Shown: positions 1 to 8,255, counted from the stretch's first letter. The stretch: 64,000 bases of DNA from Chitinolyticbacter meiyuanensis (GCF_008033135.1 NZ_CP041335.1:2051925-2115924), one strand, 5' to 3'. The notes: a model not told the origin generated them from the letters alone. A program made the numbers and translations.

Positions 1-842
1 AGGTCGTCGCCGTTCGCGGCGGGCCGCGTCAATGCCACCCTGGGGAACTGGTTTATCGGGATCGGCGTGACGCCGCACGGCCCGAGCGGCTTCCATACGC
101 CCCATTCGCCGGACTGGCCCGGGTTGTCGCCCTGCGTCCACCATTTGGCTTCGTAATTGGTGCCATTGAAGGTCACTTTCTGCCCAGCGGTATACACGGT
201 GCTGCTCGACCAGATGGCATTGCATATGGGCGCCGGGGTGATCGGTTGCTTGGTCGGCGTGACGGTCGGCGTCGGGGTGTTGGTGGGGGGGGGCGGGTAG
301 AACGGCACCATCACGCACAGATCGAGGCCGGCAGACCGCCACACGCTGCTGCCACCGGTGCTGCGAGGCGCGTTGCTGCTGGTGGATAGGTGCGCCGAGA
401 TGGCCGTGTGGATGGTGGTGCAGGTTTCGTAGTCGCTGCCGTAGCGGGTGGTGACGCACTGATTCGACACATAGTTCTTGCCGGCCTGCCAGGCAGGAGC
501 GCTATGGGTGCACGGCTCCGGCGTGGGGGTGGGGGGCATGGTCGGCGTTGCAGTGGGTGTCTGCGTGGGCCGTGGGGTCGGGCTCGGCTGTGGGTCGTTC
601 ATCAATGCCCAGAGCGTCGGCGTCGAGGCCGGGTTCCAGTTCGCGCCGAAGTAGGCGGTATGGGCCACGGTGGCCTGATAGGTGAGCCCATTGTAGGTCA
701 CCATCGTGCCGACCGGATAGGTATTGCCCTCGCTCCAGGCGGGAAAGGCGGCTAGTACGACAGGCGCCCAGATCGCGGCAGCAACGCCGAGTACTGCAAC
801 AAGGCGGCGATGTTTCGCCGCGCCATGGTTTGAAGATTTCAT
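1..842 (-). CDS. Secreted multi-module chitin-binding protein, probably a chitinase (3' part cut off by window edge)
   Basis: Not an intact gene: 280 codons are visible and the frame is still open at base 1. The start ATG (840-842) follows a clear AGGAGGAG ribosome site. Residues 1-31 form a signal peptide (basic start, hydrophobic core, cleavage near VLA-A). Residues 33-80 are a CBM5/12 chitin-binding module with YNGLTYQA and a NWNPASTPTLW end. Residues 111-176 form a Cys-containing module of similar length. Residues 207-256 form a second classical CBM5/12 module with the diagnostic AKWWTQG. Thr/Pro-rich linkers lie at 83-110 and 183-205. The last visible residues (PRVALTRPA) resemble the start of an Ig-like or fibronectin-type spacer. 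Modules in front of such a spacer are usual for GH18 or GH19 chitinases, but the catalytic domain is outside the window, so the enzyme class is inferred. Confidence 0.85.
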   Translation of the reverse strand, partial: MKSSNHGAAKHRRLVAVLGVAAAIWAPVVLAAFPAWSEGNTYPVGTMVTYNGLTYQATVAHTAYFGANWNPASTPTLWALMNDPQPSPTPRPTQTPTATPTMPPTPTPEPCTHSAPAWQAGKNYVSNQCVTTRYGSDYETCTTIHTAISAHLSTSSNAPRSTGGSSVWRSAGLDLCVMVPFYPPPPTNTPTPTVTPTKQPITPAPICNAIWSSSTVYTAGQKVTFNGTNYEAKWWTQGDNPGQSGEWGVWKPLGPCGVTPIPINQFPRVALTRPAANGDD

Positions 843-1680
843 TGGTCTCCTCCTGGGCTATTGGAATGACAGCAGGCGCTGCGTGCATGGAGGCATGCAG
901 GCTCACGCCCAAAGGAGCCCGCCCCCGAGCGTGGGTTATTTATCAATCGCTTGGGCGGGGGATTGCAAATTCATAGCGCAATGATTTCACCAAATGAAGG
1001 TGCCTGCATTGAAAATTGAATTTATTCAATGGCTTGGCGTGTCACGCAATGGTGAGTGTGTTCACGAATGACATGACTGGATTCAATAATTCAGAAAATA
1101 ACCTTATTCTGAATAATTGTTGCGGGATAGCTTGCGATGGAATTGGGACCGTTGAATCGCGACCAGCGGTTCAATGGACTGAATGGGCCATGAGCGCGGC
1201 AATGGGATGGCTCAAAGTGGATGAAGCCGCCGGCGCATTGGTCCCGGCTTTGCTCCCCAGTTCATTTGCTAAGCGCATTACGCCGGCTGTCGGCGGCACG
1301 GATTCCTGTTTTGTCCTCGGCGCTCCGCACCAGTGGTGTCGGTGTATTGCCTACTTGGCTGTGGGATCGTGCTACGGCGTTGCTGGGCCATTCAAAACAT
1401 TCAGCCAACGGCATGCCGTTGCCGACTCTGCCTTGCCACTTTCCACGCGGCTTTGCCGTGCCACGAATCGCCATGCCGTAGGTTTTGTCCTGCACCGCAA
1501 TGGCGATACGCCTACTCGATGTTTTGCACTGGCGATGCCGGACTGTCGCATCAGACGGCGCGCGCCAAAAACCGTGGTATTTCGCACATTCGGCCAGGCT
1601 GCGCCCGCCTTATAGTCAGGACGTGTTCAAAGCATGTTCGCGGTGCCAGAGCGGCGCAGCGAGATGGACGGAGGTTCATC
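843..1680. other. Gene-poor divergent intergenic region
   Basis: About 840 bases between the chitin-binding gene (leftward) and a small hypothetical gene (rightward). Roughly 960-1140 is AT-rich compared with the surroundings and probably carries the promoter of the chitin-binding gene. An imperfect inverted repeat lies at about 1092-1117 (ATTCAGAA with TTCTGAAT), and a perfect 14-base palindrome at 1407-1420 (AACGGCATGCCGTT). Open frames across 1016-1615 translate to a Cys/Trp/Ala mixture with no domain-like pattern or ribosome site, so no gene is called. Confidence 0.5.
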
Positions 1681-2046
1681 ATGAGATGTGAGAACTCGGA
1701 GCTCGATATCTTCGCACTTGAAACCGAGCGAGTGCTGGAGCTGCTGGCGGATGGCCAGCCCTATGCCGATGCCGGCAGGAAAGAAGGTGTGCTCAAAGCC
1801 ACCGTCGCCCGATTGCAGGCGCAGTACTACCGCGCGGCAACCGCCTTGAACCAGGCGCATGGCAAGGTGGTGGAAGCGCATGCCAAGCTGGCTTGGGCGC
1901 GATGCCTCGGTGACCGGATCATGATTGCCAAGGCAACGGCCTTGCTGGCGCTGGCCGATGCGCATGAGCATCTTTCGGCGCTGAAGACCTCCAGGCTCGC
2001 CGATTCCGTGGCCCAGGCCCAGGCAGCAATGAAAGCGGCGCATTAG
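1681..2046 (+). CDS. Small alpha-helical hypothetical protein
   Basis: 121 residues. The frame is open far upstream, but the ATG at 1681 sits behind a GGAGG ribosome site with good spacing. The composition also changes there from noise to a regular Ala/Leu/Glu/Lys helix pattern. The protein starts MRCENSELDIFALETERVL and continues with long amphipathic, coiled-coil-prone stretches (residues about 15-115). It has no signal peptide or membrane segment. I do not recognise the family. The next small gene follows after 38 bases, so the two may be co-transcribed up to the terminator at 2345. Confidence 0.6.
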   Translation: MRCENSELDIFALETERVLELLADGQPYADAGRKEGVLKATVARLQAQYYRAATALNQAHGKVVEAHAKLAWARCLGDRIMIAKATALLALADAHEHLSALKTSRLADSVAQAQAAMKAAH

Positions 2047-2084
2047 CGCGATTGGATCGTATCGTTATCGTGAGGAAAACTGTG

Positions 2085-2321
2085 ATGAACACCGACAATT
2101 CAACGTTCGCGTCGTACAAAAATTGCGATATAGAGGTGAGGCTCAGCAGCCCCGAGCCGGGGCGTTGGGCGCCCGTGGTTTTCGTGAGCAAGGAAAGCGC
2201 AGGGCTTGCGCTGCCACCCATCACCAAGGTGGGTCATTGTTTCGAATCGGGCGAGGAGGCCAAGAGCATCGGCTTCAAGATGGCGCATGCTGTCATCGAT
2301 CAGGGGCATTGCTTTGGTTAG
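2085..2321 (+). CDS. Small hypothetical protein (78 aa)
   Basis: The ATG at 2085 is preceded by GAGGA with 8-base spacing and is preferred over an upstream TTG at 2052. The sequence shows a beta-strand pair (SYKNCDIEVRLSSPEPGRW and PVVFVSK), a loop, then a helix (SGEEAKSIGFKMAHAVIDQ). This strand-strand-helix layout recalls short proteobacterial proteins annotated as DUF6566-like, but the match is by eye only. No catalytic motif or export signal is visible. A strong terminator follows. Confidence 0.6.
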   Translation: MNTDNSTFASYKNCDIEVRLSSPEPGRWAPVVFVSKESAGLALPPITKVGHCFESGEEAKSIGFKMAHAVIDQGHCFG

Positions 2322-2344
2322 CCCTGCCATTGTGCGTATCAATC

Positions 2345-2380
2345 AAATGTAAAACCCCGCTTCGGCGGGGTTTTACATTT
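2345..2380. terminator. Bidirectional rho-independent terminator
   Basis: Perfect 16-bp stem (AAATGTAAAACCCCGC, 2345-2360, with its complement 2365-2380) closed by a TTCG tetraloop. A/T runs flank both sides of the GC core. It sits between convergent genes (ends at 2321 and 2416) and can serve both. Confidence 0.93.
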
Positions 2381-2415
2381 GGGCAGCGCCCAGGCGGTGA
2401 GCCCGTGCCCAGCCA

Positions 2416-2673
2416 TCAGAAATCGGCGCTGGTCAGGAGGATCGGCTCCGGGTAGCCCTGCAGGATCTTGCTTTCCGCTGCAGTGACGATCTCTTCGTGA
2501 TGGATCTCGAACGCATGCTCATGGTCATCCGCGCCGCCCATGGCATCGAAGTGATTCTGCAGTGCCTCTTCCGACACCAGGCACTGTATCGGTTGACCGT
2601 CGACCAGCGCCACGAACATCACGCCATTGCGGTCGAAATCGAACCGGCCTCCCGCCGAGAAATAGATATTCAT
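2416..2673 (-). CDS. DUF1488 family protein
   Basis: 85 residues, usual length for the family. It shows the DUF1488 pattern: an N-terminal F-x-F-D-x-x-R-N-G-V-x-F strand region (RFDFDRNGVMF, residues 10-20), then ALVDGQPIQCLVSEEALQNHF, then an acidic/His-rich helix (GGADDHEHAFEIHHEEI). The start ATG follows AGGA on the minus strand. DUF1488 proteins are small cytoplasmic proteins of unknown role in proteobacteria. It is convergent with the small genes to its left and shares their terminator. Confidence 0.8.
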   Translation of the reverse strand: MNIYFSAGGRFDFDRNGVMFVALVDGQPIQCLVSEEALQNHFDAMGGADDHEHAFEIHHEEIVTAAESKILQGYPEPILLTSADF

Positions 2674-2915
2674 CGTGCCATCCTGTAACGGGGAGCCTTG
2701 ACCTTAGCGGCTGTCCGGCCCGCTTGCCAGCCGGATCGGTCAATTTGCCGTCGCGCGGGTGCCTTGATGCTGGATGCGTGGCGCCTCAAGCGAAATGCAT
2801 CTTGATGGCGTGCATAGTGCTTCGATACCACTGCCGGTGCCTGACGGATGTTTAGTCGCTGTACCGCTCGCGAAGAGGACAGCAGCGCGCAGTTATCTTT
2901 GCGACGTAGCAAAAC

Positions 2916-2945
2916 AAAAAAGCCCTGAAGAATCAGGGCTTTTTC
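2916..2945 (-). terminator. Terminator of tRNA-Ser
   Basis: Stem AGCCCTGA (2921-2928) with TCAGGGCT (2933-2940), loop AGAA. Read on the minus strand, a T-run follows the stem 10-15 bases after the end of tRNA-Ser. Confidence 0.85.
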
Positions 2946-2955
2946 GATGCATTCT

Positions 2956-3046
2956 TGGCGGAGAGACGGGGATTCGAACCCCGGATAGGCTATTAACCTA
3001 TACACGCTTTCCAGGCGTGCGACTTAAACCACTCATCCATCTCTCC
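2956..3046 (-). tRNA. tRNA-Ser (anticodon GGA)
   Basis: On the minus strand, acceptor arm GGAGAGA (3040-3046) pairs with TCTCTCC, followed by discriminator G and an encoded CCA (2956-2958). The anticodon loop CTGGAAA has GGA as anticodon, flanked by the stem GCACGC/GCGTGT. A long variable arm (TAGGTTAATAGCCTA) is diagnostic of class II tRNAs. The T-loop is GGTTCGAATC. Total length is 91 nt, normal for Ser. It decodes UCC and UCU. No integrase or att-like duplication is seen beside it. Confidence 0.97.
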
Positions 3047-3464
3047 GGGAAGAGGCGGAACTATACGTGAGCCCGCCCGGCTTGCCAAGCGCTGCGCGCT
3101 GTTGACGGGCACGCTAGCGGCACCGGGTTTTCGCGGTGCGCAATGCACCGGAATGGCAAGGCGCATTGCCGGTGCGACAAACGGCAGATCATGTTTCACC
3201 GCTCGTCGAAATCCACACCCAGTCAGCTTCAACAATCTGATTCCATTGATTTTTAACCAAGCGCCACGTATGCCGTAGGAATGCATTGAGCCTGCCTGAG
3301 CACGGGCAGGGTGCTAAGGCATAACCTGTAGTGGTCTTCCCAATTACTACATCGCTCTGCTATAAAGCGTTCAACAAGTTGCTGATTACGATTTAGCTTA
3401 ATCTTAATCAGCGGGTTTGAACCAGGTTGGTGCATGCGTCAACCGGTGAGACAGGAGAGCCCCG
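3047..3464. other. Intergenic region upstream of the ribose operon
   Basis: About 420 bases without a gene, between tRNA-Ser (leftward) and rbsK (rightward). It must hold both promoters. The only strong structure is the 32-bp palindrome at 3381-3412, listed separately. A weaker hairpin (CTGCC/GGCAG) lies near 3292-3312. The rbsK ribosome site (CAGGAGAG) lies just before 3465. Confidence 0.5.
3381..3412. promoter_or_regulatory. 32-bp near-perfect palindrome, candidate operator of the ribose operon
   Basis: Outer arms GCTGATTA (3381-3388) and TAATCAGC (3405-3412) are exact complements. The centre GATT-AGCT-AATC is also symmetric, so 28 of 32 bases match the reverse complement. It can be read as two abutting 17-bp sites, each beginning GCT and ending AGC. 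This outline is similar to operators of LacI/Cra-type repressors (GCTGAA...TTCAGC). It ends 52 bases before the rbsK start. The likely binder is the LacI/Cra-type regulator encoded at the end of the operon. That link is inference. Confidence 0.55.
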
Positions 3465-4358
3465 ATGTCCAGGGTCTTGGTGGTGGGCAGCATCAATATG
3501 GATCTGGTGGTGGAAACAGGCACGTTTCCGCGGCTGGGGGAAACCTTGTTCGGGCAGGGCTTTGCCACGCATGCCGGCGGCAAGGGCGCGAACCAGGCGG
3601 TGGCGGCGGCACGGTTGGGGGCGGAAGTCACCATGCTAGGACGGGTGGGCGACGATGCGTTCGGCCGCGAGCTCAAGGCAGGGTTGGCTGCCGAAGGCAT
3701 TGCCACCCGCTGGGTGACGGAAACACCGGGCGTGGCCACCGGCGTGGCGGCGATCACCGTGTGCAACGCCGACAATGCCATCATCGTGGTGCCGGGCGCC
3801 AACGCGGCGTTGTCGCCCAGCGATCTAAATGCGGTCGAGGCCGCGTTCGCCGAAGCCGACGTGGTGCTGGCGCAGCTGGAAGTGCCGCTGGCCACCGTGG
3901 AGCACGCCGCCATGCTGGCTGCTCGCCATGGCAAGCCGTTCGTGCTGAATCCCGCGCCGGCCACGCAGTTGCCGCCCGCGTTGCTGGCGCAATGCACGCT
4001 GATCACCCCGAATGAATACGAACTGGCCGCTGCGCTGGGTGAACCGGCCGCGCGTTGGCAAGACCTGCTGGCCCGCCTGCCGGGCCGGGTGGCGATGACC
4101 AAGGGCAGCGAGGGCGCCTATTTCAGCGATGCCGGCGGCGTGCTGCGCCACCAGCTGGGTTTCCCAGTCAAGCCGGTGGATACCACCGGCGCCGGCGATA
4201 CCTTCAACGGCGCGCTGGTCGCGTTCTGGCCGCTGGGCCTTGCCGAGGCGGTGCGCCGCGGTTGCGCGGCTGGTGCGCTGTCCGTCACGCGATCCGGGGC
4301 GCAGGGCGGCATGCCGACGCTGGCCGAACTCAATGCCTTCCTCGGGAGCCAGTCATGA
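3465..4358 (+). CDS. rbsK: Ribokinase
   Basis: 297 residues, near the usual ~305. It phosphorylates D-ribose at O5 with ATP after uptake. It is a PfkB-family sugar kinase: the N-terminal substrate-binding signature AGGKGANQA lies at residues 37-45, and the catalytic DTTGAGDTF motif at 239-247 contains the base Asp245. The start is chosen at MSRVLVVGSINMD behind CAGGAGAG. It is the first gene of the operon and its stop overlaps the rbsD start (ATGA). In E. coli rbsK is near the operon end, so the order here differs. Confidence 0.96.
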   Translation: MSRVLVVGSINMDLVVETGTFPRLGETLFGQGFATHAGGKGANQAVAAARLGAEVTMLGRVGDDAFGRELKAGLAAEGIATRWVTETPGVATGVAAITVCNADNAIIVVPGANAALSPSDLNAVEAAFAEADVVLAQLEVPLATVEHAAMLAARHGKPFVLNPAPATQLPPALLAQCTLITPNEYELAAALGEPAARWQDLLARLPGRVAMTKGSEGAYFSDAGGVLRHQLGFPVKPVDTTGAGDTFNGALVAFWPLGLAEAVRRGCAAGALSVTRSGAQGGMPTLAELNAFLGSQS

Positions 4359-4753
4359 AAAAGCTGGGCATCCTGAACCGCGACATCGCCCGCGTGCTGG
4401 CCGGCATGGGTCATACCGATTGCGTGGTGATCGCCGATTGCGGCCTGCCGATCCCGCAAGGCGTGGAGTGCATCGATCTCTCGCTCGCCGTCGGCGATCC
4501 GGCGTTCCTGCATGTGCTGGATGCGGTGCTGGCGGATCTGCAGGTGGAGCGCGCGGTGTTCGCCAGCGAGGCGCTGACGCAGAACAGCGCCGTCGCGGCC
4601 CGGGCTTCCACGCTGAGCCGCGATGGCGTGCAGGTCGATTATGTGGCCCACGAGAAGTTCAAGGAGCTGAGCCGCTGTGCCCGCGCGGTGATCCGCACCG
4701 GCGAGGCCACGCCCTACGCCAACGTGATCCTGCATTCCGGCGTGATTTTCTGA
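4355..4753 (+). CDS. rbsD: D-ribose pyranase
   Basis: 132 residues, typical for RbsD/FucU-type pyranases. It interconverts pyranose and furanose forms of ribose so that RbsK receives the furanose. Conserved features: GHTD with His20, IADCGLPIP with Asp28, VDYVAHEKFK (residues 94-103), and the C-terminal YANVILHSGVIF. The longer open frame upstream is not used, because the family starts at MKKLGILN, which overlaps the rbsK stop by four bases and implies translational coupling. rbsA follows after 10 bases. Confidence 0.95.
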   Translation: MKKLGILNRDIARVLAGMGHTDCVVIADCGLPIPQGVECIDLSLAVGDPAFLHVLDAVLADLQVERAVFASEALTQNSAVAARASTLSRDGVQVDYVAHEKFKELSRCARAVIRTGEATPYANVILHSGVIF

Positions 4754-4763
4754 GGAGCCGACC

Positions 4764-6245
4764 ATGCAAGTGACCATGGCAGGCATCAGCAAGGCATTTG
4801 GCCCGGTGCGGGTGCTCGAAGGCGTCGATTTCGCGGTGGAGGGGGGTGAAATCCATGCGTTGATGGGCGAGAACGGCGCTGGCAAGTCCACGCTGATGAA
4901 GATCCTCTGCGGTGTATATAGCGCGGATGCCGGCAACATCAGCGTCGATAGCCTGCCGGTGACGATCCGTTCGACGCGCGATGCGGAGGAACTCGGCATC
5001 GCCATCATCCACCAGGAACTCAACCTGATCCCGCAATTGTCGGTGATGGAGAACCTGTTCCTCGGTCGTGAGCCGCGCCGCCTGGGTGTGATCGACGGCG
5101 CGCGGATGCGCCGCGAGGCCGGCGTGTGGCTGGAGAAGGTCGGCGCCGGGCATATCGATCCCACTCGCGAGGCCGGCACGCTGTCGATCGGTCAGCAGCA
5201 GCTGGTGGAAATCGCCAAGGCACTGTCGCTGAACGCGCAGGTGCTGATCATGGACGAGCCGACCGCCGCGTTGACCGAGCGCGAGATCGAGACACTGTTC
5301 CAGATCATGGCGGACCTGAAGGCGCGCGGCGTGGCCATCGTCTACGTATCGCACCGGATGGAGGAGATCTTCAAGGTCTGCGACAAGATATCGGTGCTGC
5401 GCGACGGTACTTTTGTTGGCGAGCGTGTGATCGCGGAAACCGGCTTTGACGAGATCGTGAAATTGATGGTCGGCCGCGAGCTGGGCGAGCGTTTCCCGGC
5501 GCGGGATGTGGCGCTGGGCGAGGTGCGGCTCAAGGTGGCCGATCTGTCGGACGAGGGCAATATCAGCCACATCGGCTTCGAGGTGCGTGCGGGCGAAGTG
5601 CTGGGCGTGGCCGGATTGATGGGGGCAGGGCGCAGCGAAATCCTCAAGACGCTGTTCGGCGTGAACCGCAGTACCGGCGGGCGGGTCGAGCTCGATGGCA
5701 AGCCGGTGGCGCCACGCGATCCGGGGGAGGCCATTGCCGCTGGCATCGGCTTCGTCACCGAGGATAGAAAAAGCCAGGGCTTGGTGCTCGGCTTGTCGGT
5801 ACGCGAGAACGCCACGCTGGTCCACCTTGGCGAATACGCCCGCGGTGGCGTGGTGAACGGCCGCGCCGAGAGCGAGGCGGTGCAGCAACTGATCCAAGAG
5901 CTGCGCATCCGCACCCGCGATGCCGAGCTCGACGTGAAATCGCTCTCCGGCGGCAACCAGCAGAAGGTGGTGTTCGCCAAGTGGCTGGCCAAGCCACCGC
6001 GCGTACTGCTGCTCGACGAGCCTACCCGCGGTGTCGATGTCGGCGGCAAGGCCGAGATCTACCACATCATCAACCGCCTGGCCGCGGCCGGTACCGCCAT
6101 CGTGATGGTGTCGTCCGAATTGCCCGAGGTGCTAGCGATGAGCGACCGCATCCTGGTGATGCACCAGGGCCGCCAGGCGGCCATCTTCGACGCCAAGACC
6201 ACCAACCAGGAAGAAATCATGACCGCCGCCACTGGCGGCCTCTGA
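4764..6245 (+). CDS. rbsA: Ribose ABC transporter, ATP-binding protein
   Basis: 493 residues. A tandem ATPase of the carbohydrate (CUT2) class that powers ribose import. First half: Walker A GENGAGKST (35-43), signature LSIGQQQ (140-146), Walker B LIMDEP. Second half: degenerate P-loop GLMGAGRSE, signature LSGGNQQK, Walker B LLLDEPTRGVDVG. The asymmetric second P-loop is normal for RbsA/MglA proteins. The start ATG follows GAGGAG. It sits between rbsD and rbsC with short gaps, in one operon. Confidence 0.96.
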   Translation: MQVTMAGISKAFGPVRVLEGVDFAVEGGEIHALMGENGAGKSTLMKILCGVYSADAGNISVDSLPVTIRSTRDAEELGIAIIHQELNLIPQLSVMENLFLGREPRRLGVIDGARMRREAGVWLEKVGAGHIDPTREAGTLSIGQQQLVEIAKALSLNAQVLIMDEPTAALTEREIETLFQIMADLKARGVAIVYVSHRMEEIFKVCDKISVLRDGTFVGERVIAETGFDEIVKLMVGRELGERFPARDVALGEVRLKVADLSDEGNISHIGFEVRAGEVLGVAGLMGAGRSEILKTLFGVNRSTGGRVELDGKPVAPRDPGEAIAAGIGFVTEDRKSQGLVLGLSVRENATLVHLGEYARGGVVNGRAESEAVQQLIQELRIRTRDAELDVKSLSGGNQQKVVFAKWLAKPPRVLLLDEPTRGVDVGGKAEIYHIINRLAAAGTAIVMVSSELPEVLAMSDRILVMHQGRQAAIFDAKTTNQEEIMTAATGGL

Positions 6246-6260
6246 TTCGGGAAAACGATC

Positions 6261-7199
6261 ATGACCCCACAACAAAAAGCCACGTTGCAAAAACTTGGGC
6301 CTTTCATTGCCCTGCTGGTCGTCTGTGTCGGCCTCGCCTTCATGAGCCCGGATTTCCTCACCGTCGGCAACCTGATGAATGTGATGCGCCAGGTATCGAT
6401 CAATGCGCTGATCGCCTTCGGCATGACGCTGGTAATCCTCTTGGGCGGTATCGATCTCTCGGTGGGCTCCATCCTGGCGGTCTCCTCGGTGCTGACCGCA
6501 ATGCTAATGAAGGCGGGCTACGACCCGATGCTGGCAACCATGGCCGGCATCCTCGCTGGTGCATTGATGGGTTCGGTGAATGGTCTGGTCGTCGCCAAGG
6601 GCAAGGTGGCGCCCTTTATCGCCACGCTGGGCATGATGACGGTGCTGCGCGGTGTTTCGCTGGTGCTGTCCAATGGCAGCCCCATCACCGGCTTCTCCAG
6701 CGATTTCTTCTCGATGCTGGGCGGCGGCTACCTCGCCGGCCTCGTGCCCATCCCGGTGGTGTGGACATTGGTGATGTTCGCGCTGTTCTGGTTTGTGCTG
6801 AAGAAAACGGTGTTCGGCCGCCACGTATACGCCACTGGCGGCAATCCGGAAGCCGCGCGCCTCTCCGGCGTGAAGACCGATCGGGTGCAGATCTGGGTGT
6901 ACACCGCCTCCGGCGCGATGGCCGCGATGGCCGGCGTGATCCTCACCTCGCGGCTTAACTCGGCGCAGCCCACTGCCGGCGTGGGCTACGAGCTCGACGC
7001 CATCGCCGCGGTGGTGCTCGGTGGCACCAGCCTCGCCGGTGGCCGCGGCTGGATCTTCGGCACCCTGGTCGGCGCCTTGCTGATCGGCGTGCTCAACAAC
7101 GGCCTCAACCTGATGGGGGTTTCGTCCTTCTACCAACAGGTGATCAAGGGTGCCGTCATCCTGCTCGCGGTGCTGCTCGATCGCGCCGGCAAGAAATAA
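6261..7199 (+). CDS. rbsC: Ribose ABC transporter, permease
   Basis: 312 residues. Hydrophobic inner-membrane protein of the BPD_transp_2 family, which forms the translocation pore for ribose with RbsA. Multiple membrane segments begin at FIALLVVCVGLAFM. The family hallmarks GIDLSVGSILAVSS, the cytoplasmic coupling region NPEAARLSGVK and VVLGGTSLAGGRG are all present. It lies 15 bases after rbsA. About 108 bases separate it from rbsB. Confidence 0.95.
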   Translation: MTPQQKATLQKLGPFIALLVVCVGLAFMSPDFLTVGNLMNVMRQVSINALIAFGMTLVILLGGIDLSVGSILAVSSVLTAMLMKAGYDPMLATMAGILAGALMGSVNGLVVAKGKVAPFIATLGMMTVLRGVSLVLSNGSPITGFSSDFFSMLGGGYLAGLVPIPVVWTLVMFALFWFVLKKTVFGRHVYATGGNPEAARLSGVKTDRVQIWVYTASGAMAAMAGVILTSRLNSAQPTAGVGYELDAIAAVVLGGTSLAGGRGWIFGTLVGALLIGVLNNGLNLMGVSSFYQQVIKGAVILLAVLLDRAGKK

Positions 7200-7307
7200 A
7201 CAGAATCGCGCGGGCCGGCTGATCGCGGGCTCGCCAACCACTCGATCCGCAAGGGTCAGACAAAACGGGCCGTGAGCCTGCTTCAAAACGCGACTGAGGA
7301 GTCGACC

Positions 7308-8246
7308 ATGAAACGCACCATCTCCACCCTGTTCGCCTGCCTGCTGGCCGTCGGCCTGCTCGCCTGCTCCAAGCAGGGACCCGATACCGCTGCTGCGCCG
7401 GAAGCCTCGGCCGCGCCGGCTGCTGTGGCTGAAGCCACCGTCGGCCTGTCGATCTCGACACTGAACAACCCGTTCTTCGTGGCACTGCGCGATGGTGCCC
7501 AGGCCGAGGCCACCGCGCAGGGCGTGAAGCTGATCGCCGTCGATGCGCAGGACGATCCGGCCAAGCAGATCGCCAGCGTCGAGGATCTGATCCAGAAGAA
7601 GGTGCAGGTCATCCTGATCAACCCGACCGATTCGGATGCCGTGGCCAATGTGGTGAAGCAGGCCACTGCCGCCGGCATCAAGGTGATCTCGCTCGATCGC
7701 AGCGTGAACGGTGCCGAGGTCAGTGCGCACATCGCCTCCGACAACGTGGCTGGCGGCAAGATGGCAGCCGAGTTCCTGCTGGAGAAGATCGGTGGCAAGG
7801 GCAACGTCGTTGAACTCGAAGGCATTGCCGGCTCCAGCGCGGCGCGCGAGCGTGGCCAGGGTTTTCATTCGGTGGTAGACGGCAAGGCGGACGTGAAGCT
7901 GGTGGCCAAGCAGCCGGCCGATTTCGATCGCGCCAAGGGCCTGTCGGTGATGGAGAACATCCTGCAGGGCAACAAGAACGTGCAAGGCGTGTTTGCACAC
8001 AACGACGAAATGGCGCTGGGCGCACAAAAGGCAATCGAGGCGGCGGGCCTCAAGAACGTGGTCATCGTCGGCTTCGATGCCACGCCGGATGCCGTGGCGG
8101 CGGTGAAGGCCGGCACGCTGGCTGCGACCGTGCAGCAAAAGCCCGAGCTGATCGGCAAGATGGGGGTCGAGGCCGCCAAGAAGCTGATCGACGGTGCGCC
8201 GGTCGACAAGAGCATCCCGGTGCCACTCGATCTGGTGAAGCAATAA
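7308..8246 (+). CDS. rbsB: Ribose-binding protein, predicted lipoprotein
   Basis: 312 residues, Peripla_BP_4 family. It captures ribose and delivers it to RbsAC. The core is typical (STLNNPFFVALRDGAQAEA, DAQDDPAKQ, INPTDSDAV, LDRSVNG, GIAGSSAARERGQGF, AHNDEMALGA). Unlike the soluble E. coli protein, the N-terminus is a lipoprotein signal ending in lipobox LLAC (Cys20), followed by an Ala/Pro-rich tether of about 27 residues. The ATG at 7308 behind GAGGAG is chosen over an upstream in-frame codon at 7272, because it gives a proper signal sequence. A terminator hairpin follows. Confidence 0.93.
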   Translation: MKRTISTLFACLLAVGLLACSKQGPDTAAAPEASAAPAAVAEATVGLSISTLNNPFFVALRDGAQAEATAQGVKLIAVDAQDDPAKQIASVEDLIQKKVQVILINPTDSDAVANVVKQATAAGIKVISLDRSVNGAEVSAHIASDNVAGGKMAAEFLLEKIGGKGNVVELEGIAGSSAARERGQGFHSVVDGKADVKLVAKQPADFDRAKGLSVMENILQGNKNVQGVFAHNDEMALGAQKAIEAAGLKNVVIVGFDATPDAVAAVKAGTLAATVQQKPELIGKMGVEAAKKLIDGAPVDKSIPVPLDLVKQ

Positions 8247-8255
8247 GCGCTTGAG

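Noticed and set aside
1016..1615. Long open frame (199 codons) in the gene-poor region
   Set aside because: No ribosome site, no domain pattern, odd Cys/Trp-rich composition, and other frames are equally open.
2956..3046. tRNA-Ser as a possible integration site of a mobile element
   Set aside because: No integrase, no duplicated tRNA 3' end, and ordinary operons on both sides.
6504..8243. 579-codon open frame antisense to rbsC and rbsB
   Set aside because: Typical GC-rich shadow (His/Gln/Arg/Ala rich) lying exactly opposite genes with clear family motifs.
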